Origin: Streptomyces neyagawaensis
Lineage (GTDB): Bacteria > Actinomycetota > Actinomycetes > Streptomycetales > Streptomycetaceae
Length of the DNA stretch: 64,000 nucleotides
Assembly (NCBI RefSeq): GCF_023516595.1
Contig: NZ_JAMGBG010000099.1
Location: 1 to 64,000, forward strand
Direction: 5' to 3'
Under the pieces are notes generated by a model that saw only the letters and a program-made list of their open reading frames with translations, had not been told where the DNA came from and ran no database searches. The first letter of the stretch is position 1; every line of letters begins with the position of its first letter. The translations under genes were made by a program, and so were the position numbers. Below, one piece after another: positions 35,059-43,073 of the stretch.

Positions 35059-35370
35059 AGGGCACGTCGTCCTTCCGTGTCGCCGCCGTGCGGACGGGGA
35101 CCGGACCGGCGGAGGCAGGGCGTGACAAGAACGAGGGGGATGACAGGAGCGTTCCCTTCGGATGTGACGCTCACATGTGGGGGAACCGAATTCCCACTGC
35201 CGCCGGAGCCACCGTCAGGCGTCCGTACAGGCGTTTTGTATTCTCCCGTGCCCTTGTGCGAACGATGTTGTGATTCGTGTCACGCGAGGTCTAGGGTTGT
35301 ATCCCTTGGCGGGTCCTCGGGGCGCGCGCCGAGTGGCGGCGAGCGGCGGGGAGACCTCCGGACGAGGGAA
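35059..35370. other. Divergent promoter region
   Basis: No gene seen. It should contain promoters for the LPG-synthase-type gene and for the SpoIIE-type phosphatase. At 35289-35304 there is GTCTAG-GGTT-GTATCC, which matches one of the AICE operator-like motifs (59368-59383) at both half-sites. Confidence 0.5.
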
Positions 35371-38313
35371 GTGATCCCGTTGTCCGTCGCCTGGGACGAC
35401 ATCGGCGGGCTCGTGGACGCGCACGAGCGTTTCCTCGCCGGTGCGCGGGTCGACGCGGATGTGCGCGACCCGGTGCTCGACTCCTGGAAACGCTGCCGTT
35501 CCGCGGGACTCGAACCGGACCGCCTGCTGATCCCCTACGCACCCGATCTCACCCTGGGAGACCCCTTCCTCCACGCGGCCGACCCGGTGCTGTCCCGGCT
35601 CACCGCCTCCCTCTCCGACGTGAGCATGACCGTCGTGCTGTGCGACGGCCAGGCCCGGGTGGTCCAGCGGCACGGCGGCGACACCCGGCTCCTCAGCCGT
35701 CTCGACGAGGTGAACTTCGCCCCCGGCTTCTGCGCCTCGGAGGCCGCCGCCGGCACCAACGGCGTCGGCACCGCCCTCGCCGAACGCGGGCCGGTGTACG
35801 TCATCGGCCGCGAGCACTTCGCCGACTGCCTCTCCCCGTTCGCCTGCGCCGGCGCTCCCGTCCGCGATCCGCTCAGCGGCCGTATCGAGGCCATCCTCGA
35901 CCTCACCTGCCTCCGCGACGACGGCCATCCCGCCATGCTGCGCCTCGTCCGGGAGACCGCCCACGACATCGAGGCCCGCCTGCTGGAACAGGCCAGCGAC
36001 CGGGAGCGGGCCCTGCTCGCCGCGTACCGCCGGGCCGCGCCGCTCTCCGAGCCGTGGCCCCGCCAGCCCGAAGGCCCCGCCCGGACGCGGGGGCCGTACG
36101 GCCACGGCGCCGAGACCCTCGGCCGCGTCGACCTGGCCGTCCTCCGCGAGAAGGCCGAGGAACTCATCGCCTCCCCCCACCTGACCCTCGACCAGGTGAC
36201 TCTCTCCGGCGGCCGTGTCGCCACCCTTCTGCGCCGCCCGATGATGGGCGCGTCGGGCGAGACCGGCGTCGTCGTCGAGGCCCGGGTCCTGGGCGGACCC
36301 CAACTGCGGCACATGGAACGGATGGCACCCACGGAAGCGGCCGCCAGCCCCACCGCACCGCCCGCCGCCCCACCCATACGCCCCGGACGAACGACCCCCC
36401 GGCCTTCCACCGCCCAGTCGTCCCACCCGGCGGCGCCGACGCGCCCCACCGTCGCCCTGCGCGCGGTCGCCCCGCCCTCCCCGCAGCCCCCGTCGGCGGC
36501 TGCGCGGCCGGCCCCCGACACCGGCCCCGTCCCGTCGCCCTTGATCGGCGACGACGCGTCCGCCGGTCCCGGCGGCGACCCCGTCGCCGACGCCTGGCTG
36601 CTGCTCGTGGGCGAACCCGGCGTCGGCCGGCTGGCGGTGCTCGCGCGCCGCCGCCTGGAGCTGCTGCACGACGCCGGCATCCGCATCGGCACGACGCTGG
36701 ATGTGACCCGTACCGCCGAGGAGCTGACGGAGGTGGCGGTGCCGAGGTTCGCCGACTTCGCCGCCGTGGACCTGCCCGACTCCGTCCTGCTGGGCGACGA
36801 GCCCGAACCGCTGGGGGAGGGGATGGCGCTGCGCCGGGTCGCGCTGGGCGCCGTCCACCACGACTCGCATCTGTACGAGGCCGGCGACCGTGTCCAGTAC
36901 GTCGCCTCCACCCCGCAGGCCCGCAGTTGGGAGACCGGCCGCTCGGTGCTCGAACCCGTCCTCGCCGAGGCGGGCGGCTGGCTCGCCCAGGACCCCGCCC
37001 GTCTCGAACGTGCGCTCGCGGCCGGCATCCACTCCCTGATCACCGTGCCGCTGCGGGCCCGCGGCACGACCCTCGGCGTCGTCAGCTTCTACCGCTCGCG
37101 GCAGCCCGCCCCGTTCGAGGACGACGATCTGTCGCTGGCCCAGGAACTGGCCGGCCGCGCGGCGATCTGCGTGGACAACGCCCGCCGCTACACCCGCGAG
37201 CACAACACCGCCTTCGCCCTCCAGCGCAGCCTGCTGCCCCGGGGCCGCCCCGAGCAGAGCGCGGTCGAGGTCGCGTTCCGCTATCTGCCCGCGCAGGCGG
37301 GCGTCGGCGGCGACTGGTTCGACGTCATCCCGCTCTCCGGCGCCCGCGTCGCGCTGGTCGTCGGGGACGTCGTCGGCCACGGTCTGCACGCCGCCGCGAC
37401 CATGGGCCGGCTGCGCACCGCCGTCCACAACTTCTCCTCCCTGGACCTGCCCCCCGACGATCTCCTCACCCACCTCGACGATCTGGTCGCCCGCCTCGAC
37501 CGGGGCGAGGGCTGGGCGGTGGAGAACACCCACGAGGACTCCGGCATCATCGGCGCGACCTGCCTCTACGCGGTCTACGACCCGGTCTCCCGGCACTGCA
37601 CCCTCGCCCGCGCCGGGCACCCCCTGCCGGCGATCGTCGGCCCCGACGGCCATGTGGACCTCGTCGACCTGCCGTCCGGGCCGCCCCTCGGCCTCGGCGG
37701 CATGCCCTTCGAGACGGTCGAGCTGGAACTGGCCGAGGGCAGCCGGCTGGTCCTCTACACCGACGGCCTGGTTGAGGACCGGCACCGGGACATCGACACC
37801 GGCCTGGAACGGCTCCGTGCCGTCCTGTCCGGCGCCGACCGGACCCCGGAGGACACCTGCGACGCGGTCCTCGACGCGCTGCTCCCGACCCGGCCGTGCG
37901 ACGACGTGGCGCTGCTCGTCGCCCGCACGCACGCGCTCGGCGCGGAACGGGTCGCCCAGTGGGAGCTGCCCGGCGACCCGGCGATCGTCTCCCGGGCCCG
38001 CGTGGCCGCCACCGAGCAGTTGGCCACCTGGGGCCTGGACGACCTGGCCTTCACCACCGAACTCATCGTCAGCGAACTGGTCACCAACGCCATCCGCCAC
38101 GCCACCGGCCCCGTCCAGCTCCGTCTGCTGCGCGACCGCGCCCTGATCTGCGAGGTCTTCGACGGCAGCGGCACCTCACCCCAGCTGCGCCGCGCCCGCA
38201 CCGAGGACGAGGGCGGCCGCGGCCTCTTCCTCGTAGCCCAGCTCACCGAACGCTGGGGAACCCGCTACACCCCCGAAGGCAAGATCATCTGGGCGGAGCA
38301 GCCGCTGCCGTGA
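35371..38313 (+). CDS. GAF/SpoIIE PP2C phosphatase with C-terminal HATPase domain
   Basis: 980 residues from GTG 35371 (TTG 35380 is an alternative). Residues ~20-215 form an AcoR-like N-terminal GAF region (VLDSWKRCRSAGLEPD, FCASEAAAGTNGVGTAL). A Pro-rich linker (~310-395) precedes a second GAF domain (~410-600). The SpoIIE-type PP2C follows, with LQRSLLPRG, VGGDWFDVIPL (~645), VGDVVGHGLHAA and YTDGLVE. An RsbW-like HATPase is at the C-terminus (SELVTNAIRHATG ~899, EGGRGLFLVAQL). Such proteins control anti-sigma/anti-anti-sigma switches by dephosphorylation, with the HATPase domain providing kinase activity. Partners are unknown. Confidence 0.92.
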   Translation: MIPLSVAWDDIGGLVDAHERFLAGARVDADVRDPVLDSWKRCRSAGLEPDRLLIPYAPDLTLGDPFLHAADPVLSRLTASLSDVSMTVVLCDGQARVVQRHGGDTRLLSRLDEVNFAPGFCASEAAAGTNGVGTALAERGPVYVIGREHFADCLSPFACAGAPVRDPLSGRIEAILDLTCLRDDGHPAMLRLVRETAHDIEARLLEQASDRERALLAAYRRAAPLSEPWPRQPEGPARTRGPYGHGAETLGRVDLAVLREKAEELIASPHLTLDQVTLSGGRVATLLRRPMMGASGETGVVVEARVLGGPQLRHMERMAPTEAAASPTAPPAAPPIRPGRTTPRPSTAQSSHPAAPTRPTVALRAVAPPSPQPPSAAARPAPDTGPVPSPLIGDDASAGPGGDPVADAWLLLVGEPGVGRLAVLARRRLELLHDAGIRIGTTLDVTRTAEELTEVAVPRFADFAAVDLPDSVLLGDEPEPLGEGMALRRVALGAVHHDSHLYEAGDRVQYVASTPQARSWETGRSVLEPVLAEAGGWLAQDPARLERALAAGIHSLITVPLRARGTTLGVVSFYRSRQPAPFEDDDLSLAQELAGRAAICVDNARRYTREHNTAFALQRSLLPRGRPEQSAVEVAFRYLPAQAGVGGDWFDVIPLSGARVALVVGDVVGHGLHAAATMGRLRTAVHNFSSLDLPPDDLLTHLDDLVARLDRGEGWAVENTHEDSGIIGATCLYAVYDPVSRHCTLARAGHPLPAIVGPDGHVDLVDLPSGPPLGLGGMPFETVELELAEGSRLVLYTDGLVEDRHRDIDTGLERLRAVLSGADRTPEDTCDAVLDALLPTRPCDDVALLVARTHALGAERVAQWELPGDPAIVSRARVAATEQLATWGLDDLAFTTELIVSELVTNAIRHATGPVQLRLLRDRALICEVFDGSGTSPQLRRARTEDEGGRGLFLVAQLTERWGTRYTPEGKIIWAEQPLP

Positions 38314-38350
38314 AGGCGCCGCCAGGGTGGGGTTGGTGGCGCCCAGCTGG

Positions 38351-38420
38351 GGTTGGCGGCGATCGGGTCGGGGTGGCGGCGACCGGGTCGGGTTGGCGGC
38401 GATCGGGTCGGGGTGGTGGC
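38351..38420. repeat. 20-bp tandem repeat, about 3.5 copies
   Basis: Units at 38351, 38371, 38391 and 38411 follow GGKTGGCGGCGAYCGGGTCG. The array begins about 35 bases after the SpoIIE-type gene and precedes the 38-bp array. Confidence 0.75.
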
Positions 38421-38461
38421 GGCCGACGGGGTGGCCGCTCTTGCCGAGGCCTGCTGTCGAA

Positions 38462-39069
38462 AACTGACCGTGGCCTCGTAAGTCGACCGAGGCCTCGTCA
38501 ACTGACCGTGGCCTCGTAAGTCGACCGAGGCCTCGTCAACTGACCGTGGCCTCGTAAGTCGACCGAGGCCTCGTCAACTGACCGTGGCCTCGTAAGTCGA
38601 CCGAGGCCTCGTCAACTGACCGTGGCCTCGTAAGTCGACCGAGGCCTCGTCAACTGACCGTGGCCTCGTAAGTCGACCGAGGCCTCGTCAACTGACCGTG
38701 GCCTCGTAAGTCGACCGAGGCCTCGTCAACTGACCGTGGCCTCGTAAGTCGACCGAGGCCTCGTCAACTGACCGTGGCCTCGTAAGTCGACCGAGGCCTC
38801 GTCAACTGACCGTGGCCTCGTAAGTCGACCGAGGCCTCGTCAACTGACCGTGGCCTCGTAAGTCGACCGAGGCCTCGTCAACTGACCGTGGCCTCGTAAG
38901 TCGACCGAGGCCTCGTCAACTGACCGTGGCCTCGTAAGTCGACCGAGGCCTCGTCAACTGACCGTGGCCTCGTAAGTCGACCGAGGCCTCGTCAACTGAC
39001 CGTGGCCTCGTAAGTCGACCGAGGCCTCGTCAACTGACCGTGGCCTCGTAAGTCGACCGAGGCCTCGTC
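38462..39069. repeat. 38-bp tandem array, 16 near-identical copies with internal hairpins
   Basis: Units start every 38 bases from 38462; the 17th (from 39070) is degenerate. Each unit consists of two related ~19-base halves, AACTGACCGTGGCCTCGTA and AGTCGACCGAGGCCTCGTC. Within a unit GGCCTCG and CGAGGCC are inverted repeats around a nine-base loop containing GTCGAC, so the array could form 16 successive hairpins. There are no spacers, so it is not CRISPR. 38 is not a multiple of three and both strands contain stops, so it is not a coding repeat. Confidence 0.95.
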
Positions 39070-39192
39070 AACCGACCGCAGCCTCGTAGTCCGACCCGCA
39101 GCCTCGTAGTCCGACCGCGGCGCGGGGGCCCCTCGTGCCCGGCCACCAGACTCGCCTAGACTCGCCGAAGTGAAGATCATCCGGGTCGGTCC

Positions 39193-39555
39193 GTGACCAC
39201 TCCGCCGCCTCCCGCACCCAGCCGGGTCGTCGTCTGCCGCGACTGCTGCTGCGGCACCTCGAAACTCCCCGGTGTCGACCACGAGGCCCAGACCGCCCGG
39301 CTCCGGCAGACGGTCCCCACTCGCGTCTCCACCTGCCTGGACGTCTGCGACCAGGCCAACGTGGTCGTCGTCCAGCCCTCCGCCGCGGGCCGCGCCGCCG
39401 GCGCCCGCCCGGTCTGGCTCGGCCTCGTCAACGACCCCGACTCGACCGAGGACATCGTCGCCTGGGTACGCGCCGGCGGCCCGGGCGTGGCCCCGATGCC
39501 GCCCATCCTCGACCTGTACGTCTTCACCCCGCCCCACCGGCGCGGAGCCGTGTGA
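39193..39555 (+). CDS. (2Fe-2S) ferredoxin-like thioredoxin-fold protein
   Basis: A 120-residue protein starting with GTG. The Cys pattern VCRDCCCGTSKLPGVDH ... RVSTCLDVCDQANVVVVQP is that of thioredoxin-like [2Fe-2S] ferredoxins, with ligands near residues 15-20 and 48-52. The end DLYVFTPPHRRGAV is typical of small actinobacterial members. An electron-transfer role is likely; the partner is not evident. It is convergent with the ABC binding-protein gene, the two stops being about 50 bases apart. Confidence 0.8.
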   Translation: MTTPPPPAPSRVVVCRDCCCGTSKLPGVDHEAQTARLRQTVPTRVSTCLDVCDQANVVVVQPSAAGRAAGARPVWLGLVNDPDSTEDIVAWVRAGGPGVAPMPPILDLYVFTPPHRRGAV

Positions 39556-39606
39556 CGGGAGGCCGTCCGAGGCGTCGGGCCGGCGTTCACCGCTGTCCGC
39601 CCCCGC

Positions 39607-40605
39607 TCACACCTGCCGCAGATACGTCCCGAGCCGGGCGATGGCCGAAGGGTTGCGAGGGCTCTCGACCAGGTCGACGTAGTCGAGGACGAAGATCCGC
39701 CGGTTCTTGACCGCCGAGACGTTCCGCAACGGCCCGTACGACAGCAGGAACTTCCTCTTCCGTTCGGCGCTCACGTCCCCGTAGTCGCAGATGACGATGA
39801 CGTCGGGGTCCCGCTCGACAACGCTCTCCCACCCCACGGTGGTCCAGGAGTCCGCCACGTCGTGCATGACGTTGACGCCGCCCGCCTCGCTGATGATCTG
39901 CTCGGGCGCGGCGTACCGGCCGGAGGTGAAGGGCTGTTCCTCCCCGCTGTCGTACAGGAACACCTTCGGCCGCTCAGCCCCCCGGGGCGCCTCGGCCCGG
40001 ACGGCGGCGACCTCCTCCTTGAACTCGGCGACGAGCGAGGCAGCCCGCTTCTCCACCCCGAAGAGCTTCCCCAGGTTGGTGAGGTCGGTGTACAGCGCCT
40101 CCAGCGGCGGCATGATGCCCCGTGAGGTGTCCGTACGGCCGTTGCGGCAGGACTCCGTGAGGACGTACGAGGGTATGCCGAGCTTCTTCAGGGCCTGCGG
40201 GGTGAAGCCGGCCTCCTCGCGGAAGCCGTAGTTCCAGCCGGCGAAGACGAAGTCGCCGCGCGCGTCGAGGACGTTCTCCTTGGTGAGCTGGTCCTTCGAC
40301 AGCCACGGGACCTTGTCGTAGCCGCCCTTCCAGGGCACTCCGCTCAGGTCGCCCTTGTCGTCGGGCATGGCGAACCCGGCCATCCGGTCCTCCAGCCCCA
40401 GCGCGAACATCAGCTCGGTGATCCCCACGTCATTGGTGACCACCCGCTCCGGGACCTTGTCGTACGTCACCTTCTTCCCGCAGTTGGTGAGTGTGACGGA
40501 GGAGGCCCGTGCGCTCCCGCCCGCCTCGACGGTCGCCCCGCACCCGGTGGCGGCGACGGTGACGGTAGTGGCGAGACAGAGCGCGGTGACGAACGACGAG
40601 CGCAT
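39607..40605 (-). CDS. ABC transporter substrate-binding lipoprotein (cobalamin/siderophore type)
   Basis: 332 residues with a signal peptide and lipobox VAATGC. It belongs to the class III (BtuF/FecB-like) binding proteins: KKVTYDKVPERVVTNDVGITELMFALGLEDRMAGFA at the start and VERDPDVIVICDYGD, then the terminal IARLGTYLRQV. It is the third gene of an operon with a FecCD permease and an ATPase. A cobalamin riboswitch precedes the operon, so the ligand is probably vitamin B12, a corrinoid or cobalt-related. Some homologues carry iron siderophores. The start ATG at 40605 lies nine bases after the ATPase stop. Confidence 0.88.
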   Translation of the reverse strand: MRSSFVTALCLATTVTVAATGCGATVEAGGSARASSVTLTNCGKKVTYDKVPERVVTNDVGITELMFALGLEDRMAGFAMPDDKGDLSGVPWKGGYDKVPWLSKDQLTKENVLDARGDFVFAGWNYGFREEAGFTPQALKKLGIPSYVLTESCRNGRTDTSRGIMPPLEALYTDLTNLGKLFGVEKRAASLVAEFKEEVAAVRAEAPRGAERPKVFLYDSGEEQPFTSGRYAAPEQIISEAGGVNVMHDVADSWTTVGWESVVERDPDVIVICDYGDVSAERKRKFLLSYGPLRNVSAVKNRRIFVLDYVDLVESPRNPSAIARLGTYLRQV

Positions 40606-40613
40606 GAAGATCC

Positions 40614-41636
40614 TTAGGGGTGCGGGTGCGGGTGCGGGTGCGAGTGCGAGTGGGGATGGGGATCGGGGTGGGGGTGGGGGTGGGGATGGGGAACCGGGGC
40701 GGGGTGGCGGCCGAGGGGACGCGTGTCGGTGGACCGGGGGAGCCGGTCGAAGAGGAGTTGCACCGCGCCGGTCTCGGGATGCCGTACGGGGTGGGCCCGG
40801 ACCCCGAACACCTCGGCGAGCAGTTCCTGCCGGAGGACGTCGTGCGGGGCGCCGGAGGCGACCATGCGGCCGCCGTCGAGGACGTACAGCACATCGCAGT
40901 GCGCGGCGGCCAGATTGAGGTCGTGCAGGGCCGCGAGCACGGTCAGCCCGCTGCCCCTCACCAGGGACAGGACGTCCAACTGATGGGCGATGTCGAGGTG
41001 GTTGGTCGGTTCGTCGAGGACGAGCACCCGGGGGCGCTGGGCGAGCGCCCGAGCGATCAGCACCCGCTGTTTCTCGCCACCGGACAGCCCGAGGAACCCC
41101 CGGTCGGCGAGGTGCGCGACCCCCGTGCGCGCCATCGCCTGCGCGCAGATCTCCCGGTCCCCGGCGGCCGTCCGCTCCCGGTGCGGCAGCCGCCCCATGC
41201 CGACGACCTCGGCCACGGTGAAGTCGAACTCCGACGCCGACTCCTGCGGCAGCGCGGCCAGCAGCCGCGCCGCCTCCCGGGCGGGCAGGGCGTGCGCGTC
41301 GTCCCCGCCGATCCGCACCACCCCCGAGGTGGGCCGCAACGCCCGGTAGACGCACCGCAGCAGCGTCGACTTGCCGCTGCCGTTCGGCCCGACGAGCCCC
41401 ACGAAGGCACCGCCGGCCACCGCAAGCCCTATGTCCTCGACGATCCGCCGCCCGGCGACCTCGACGGTCACCCCCTCGACCCCGAGCGACACCCCCGCCC
41501 CACCCCCGAGCCCACCGGCGCCCGCCTCGGGACCACCAGGCACCCCGCTCCGTACGCCGTCCCCCGGCACACCGTCGCGCCGCCCACCGTCGCCCCGCCC
41601 ACCGTCGCCCCGCACACCCTCGCGCCGCACGGTCAC
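40614..41636 (-). CDS. ABC transporter ATPase (FecE/BtuD type) with His/Pro-rich tail
   Basis: 340 residues. An unusual Gly/Arg/Asp-rich N-terminus (about 1-50) precedes the ATPase domain with Walker A GPNGSGKST, signature LSGGEKQRVLIARAL and Walker B VLVLDEPTNHLD. The last ~26 residues alternate His and Pro (HPHPHPHPDPHPHSHSHPHP...), giving about 12 histidines, encoded by a GTGGGG-type simple repeat at 40617-40690. Such a tail could bind metal ions. The GTG start overlaps the permease stop (GTGA), so it is translated with the permease. It powers corrinoid or metal-complex uptake, judging by the riboswitch. Confidence 0.92.
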   Translation of the reverse strand: MTVRREGVRGDGGRGDGGRRDGVPGDGVRSGVPGGPEAGAGGLGGGAGVSLGVEGVTVEVAGRRIVEDIGLAVAGGAFVGLVGPNGSGKSTLLRCVYRALRPTSGVVRIGGDDAHALPAREAARLLAALPQESASEFDFTVAEVVGMGRLPHRERTAAGDREICAQAMARTGVAHLADRGFLGLSGGEKQRVLIARALAQRPRVLVLDEPTNHLDIAHQLDVLSLVRGSGLTVLAALHDLNLAAAHCDVLYVLDGGRMVASGAPHDVLRQELLAEVFGVRAHPVRHPETGAVQLLFDRLPRSTDTRPLGRHPAPVPHPHPHPHPDPHPHSHSHPHPHPHP

Positions 41637-42688
41637 CGCCCCCCGAACGCGTAGCCGCCCCGCCGCATGAGCAGCAGGAACACCGGCACCCCGACCACGG
41701 CGGTGATCACTCCCACGGGCAGCTCGGCGGGTGCCAGCAACAGCCGGGACAGCACATCGGCCCAGACGAGCAGCACGGCCCCGACGAGCGGCGCGACGGC
41801 CAGTACCCGCCGGTGATCCGCACCGACCACCATCCGCACCACATGCGGCACCATCAGCCCCACGAACCCGACGGCCCCGCTCACCGCGACCACGGTCCCC
41901 GTCACGGCGGCGGTGACCACGAACAGCTCCCGCCGCAGCCGCTCCGGCCGCACCCCGAGCGCGGCGGAGGTCTCGTCACCCATGGCGAGCGCGTTCAGCG
42001 CCTCGGCCCGCGCACGCAACCACACCCACCCGGCGACGACCGTGGCCGCGGCGATCGGCACCTGCGCCCAGGTCGCCCCGCCGAGGCTCCCCAGCAGCCA
42101 CATCATCGCCGCGCGAGCGGCCTCACCCCGGGCGGCCCCGAACACCATGACCGTGGTGAGGGCCTCGAATCCGTACGCCAGCGCCGTCCCCGTGAGCACC
42201 AGCCGCAAGGGCGTGAGCCCGACCCCGGACCGGGCCACCCCGTACACCAGTGCCATCGCCACCAGCGCCGACCCGAACGCCGACACCGACAGCGCCCACA
42301 CCCCGAGCCCCGCGAACGCCCCCAGCAGGATCACCGCGTTGGCGCCCACGGCGGCCCCGGAGGAGATGCCCAGCACGAACGGATCGGCCAACGCGTTCCG
42401 CACCATGGCCTGCACGGCGACCCCGACCGCCGCGAGCCCCGCCCCGACGACGGCCCCCAGCACCACGCGCGGCAGCCGTATCTCCCAGACGATCGTGTAC
42501 GCGGCGCCGTCCGCGGCCCGGACACTCCCCCCGGTCCCCCCGGCCCACAGAAATCGCACCACGTCCGCCCACGCGACCCCCGCCGCCCCGAGCCCCACCC
42601 CACACACGACCGACCCGGCCAGCACGAGACTCAGCCCGAGCACCAGAGGAGGCAGGGGAACACGGCCATGACTACGGGCCTGACGCAC
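41633..42688 (-). CDS. FecCD/BtuC-family ABC permease
   Basis: About 351 residues from GTG 42688; the open frame extends to 42811 but that part belongs to the leader. A FecCD permease with about ten helices, including the conserved VALGxV-like RLPRVVLGAVVGAGLAAVGVAVQAMVRNALADPFVLGISSGAAVGA and, near the C-terminus, GAVGFVGLMVPHVVRMVVGADHRRVL and the closing PVFLLLMRRGG. It forms the membrane channel with the ATPase downstream. It is the first gene of the three-gene operon and is controlled by the cobalamin riboswitch upstream. Confidence 0.92.
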   Translation of the reverse strand: MRQARSHGRVPLPPLVLGLSLVLAGSVVCGVGLGAAGVAWADVVRFLWAGGTGGSVRAADGAAYTIVWEIRLPRVVLGAVVGAGLAAVGVAVQAMVRNALADPFVLGISSGAAVGANAVILLGAFAGLGVWALSVSAFGSALVAMALVYGVARSGVGLTPLRLVLTGTALAYGFEALTTVMVFGAARGEAARAAMMWLLGSLGGATWAQVPIAAATVVAGWVWLRARAEALNALAMGDETSAALGVRPERLRRELFVVTAAVTGTVVAVSGAVGFVGLMVPHVVRMVVGADHRRVLAVAPLVGAVLLVWADVLSRLLLAPAELPVGVITAVVGVPVFLLLMRRGGYAFGGR

Positions 42689-42811
42689 TATCGAGGCGCT
42701 CCTCGGTCCTCCGGGCCGCCTGCGGAACCTCACGCAAGGAGACAGCCCGTACGACCGGACGGCCGCGCGGTCCCCTCTCGCAGTCCACGGCGAGCAGTCA
42801 ACGGGTCGCAC

Positions 42812-42926
42812 CGCTCACGGGCAATCGGGCTCGCGCACGGACCGTCGGGTCCTCACGCACACCGTTGCGGGTCAGCGCCGGATTCCCACCGGCTTCCCCC
42901 ACGAGAGGCATGGCGAGCGTAACACC
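42812..42926 (-). ncRNA. Cobalamin riboswitch
   Basis: On the minus strand, the highly conserved core AAGCCGGTGGGAATCCGG followed by GCTGACCCGCAACGGTGTG lies at 42861-42895, and GAGCCCGATTGCCCG (B12-box-like) at about 42817-42831. The upstream ATGCCTCTCGTGGGG matches the usual P1-P3 side. The ~120 bases between it and the permease start should be the expression platform. With adenosylcobalamin bound it should switch off the importer operon. Confidence 0.92.
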
Positions 42927-42959
42927 GGCCGCACACCCGGCCGTAGGCCCCGCGGCCCA

Positions 42960-43045
42960 CAGCTGTCACCGCCCCGGGGTCCGCGGCTGTCACCGCCCCG
43001 CGGCCCCACAGCTGTCACCGCCCCGCGGTCCCGCGGCCGCCGCCG
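42960..43045. repeat. Three copies of a 24-25-bp repeat downstream of modC
   Basis: GCTGTCACCGCCCC recurs at 42962, 42986 and 43011 with CCGCGG-type surroundings. It lies between the modC stop and the riboswitch and may have a termination role. Confidence 0.6.
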
Positions 43046-43073
43046 CAGTCGCCGTCGCTGTAGTCGTCGTGGC

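Larger units (their letters stand above)
38314..39192. other. Repeat-filled intergenic region
   Basis: Nearly 880 bases without a gene. It holds a 20-bp tandem repeat, then the 16-copy 38-bp array. The ORFs across it are artefacts of the repeats. The remaining ~100 bases before 39193 hold the presumed promoter of the ferredoxin-like gene. Confidence 0.7.
42689..43073. other. Leader and intergenic region between the corrinoid importer and modC
   Basis: Contains the cobalamin riboswitch (about 42812-42926) and a short tandem repeat (42960-43045). No gene is supported here. Confidence 0.7.

Noticed and set aside
35215..38100. Long leftward frame opposite the SpoIIE-type gene
   Set aside because: It is a high-G+C shadow frame with low-complexity composition and no motifs.
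33856..38313. A 1485-residue rightward gene including the SpoIIE-type protein
   Set aside because: The first ~500 codons are antisense to the LPG-synthase-type membrane gene and show no domain; GTG 35371 is the sensible start.
38462..39069. CRISPR array
   Set aside because: Repeats are contiguous with no spacers and no cas genes are nearby.
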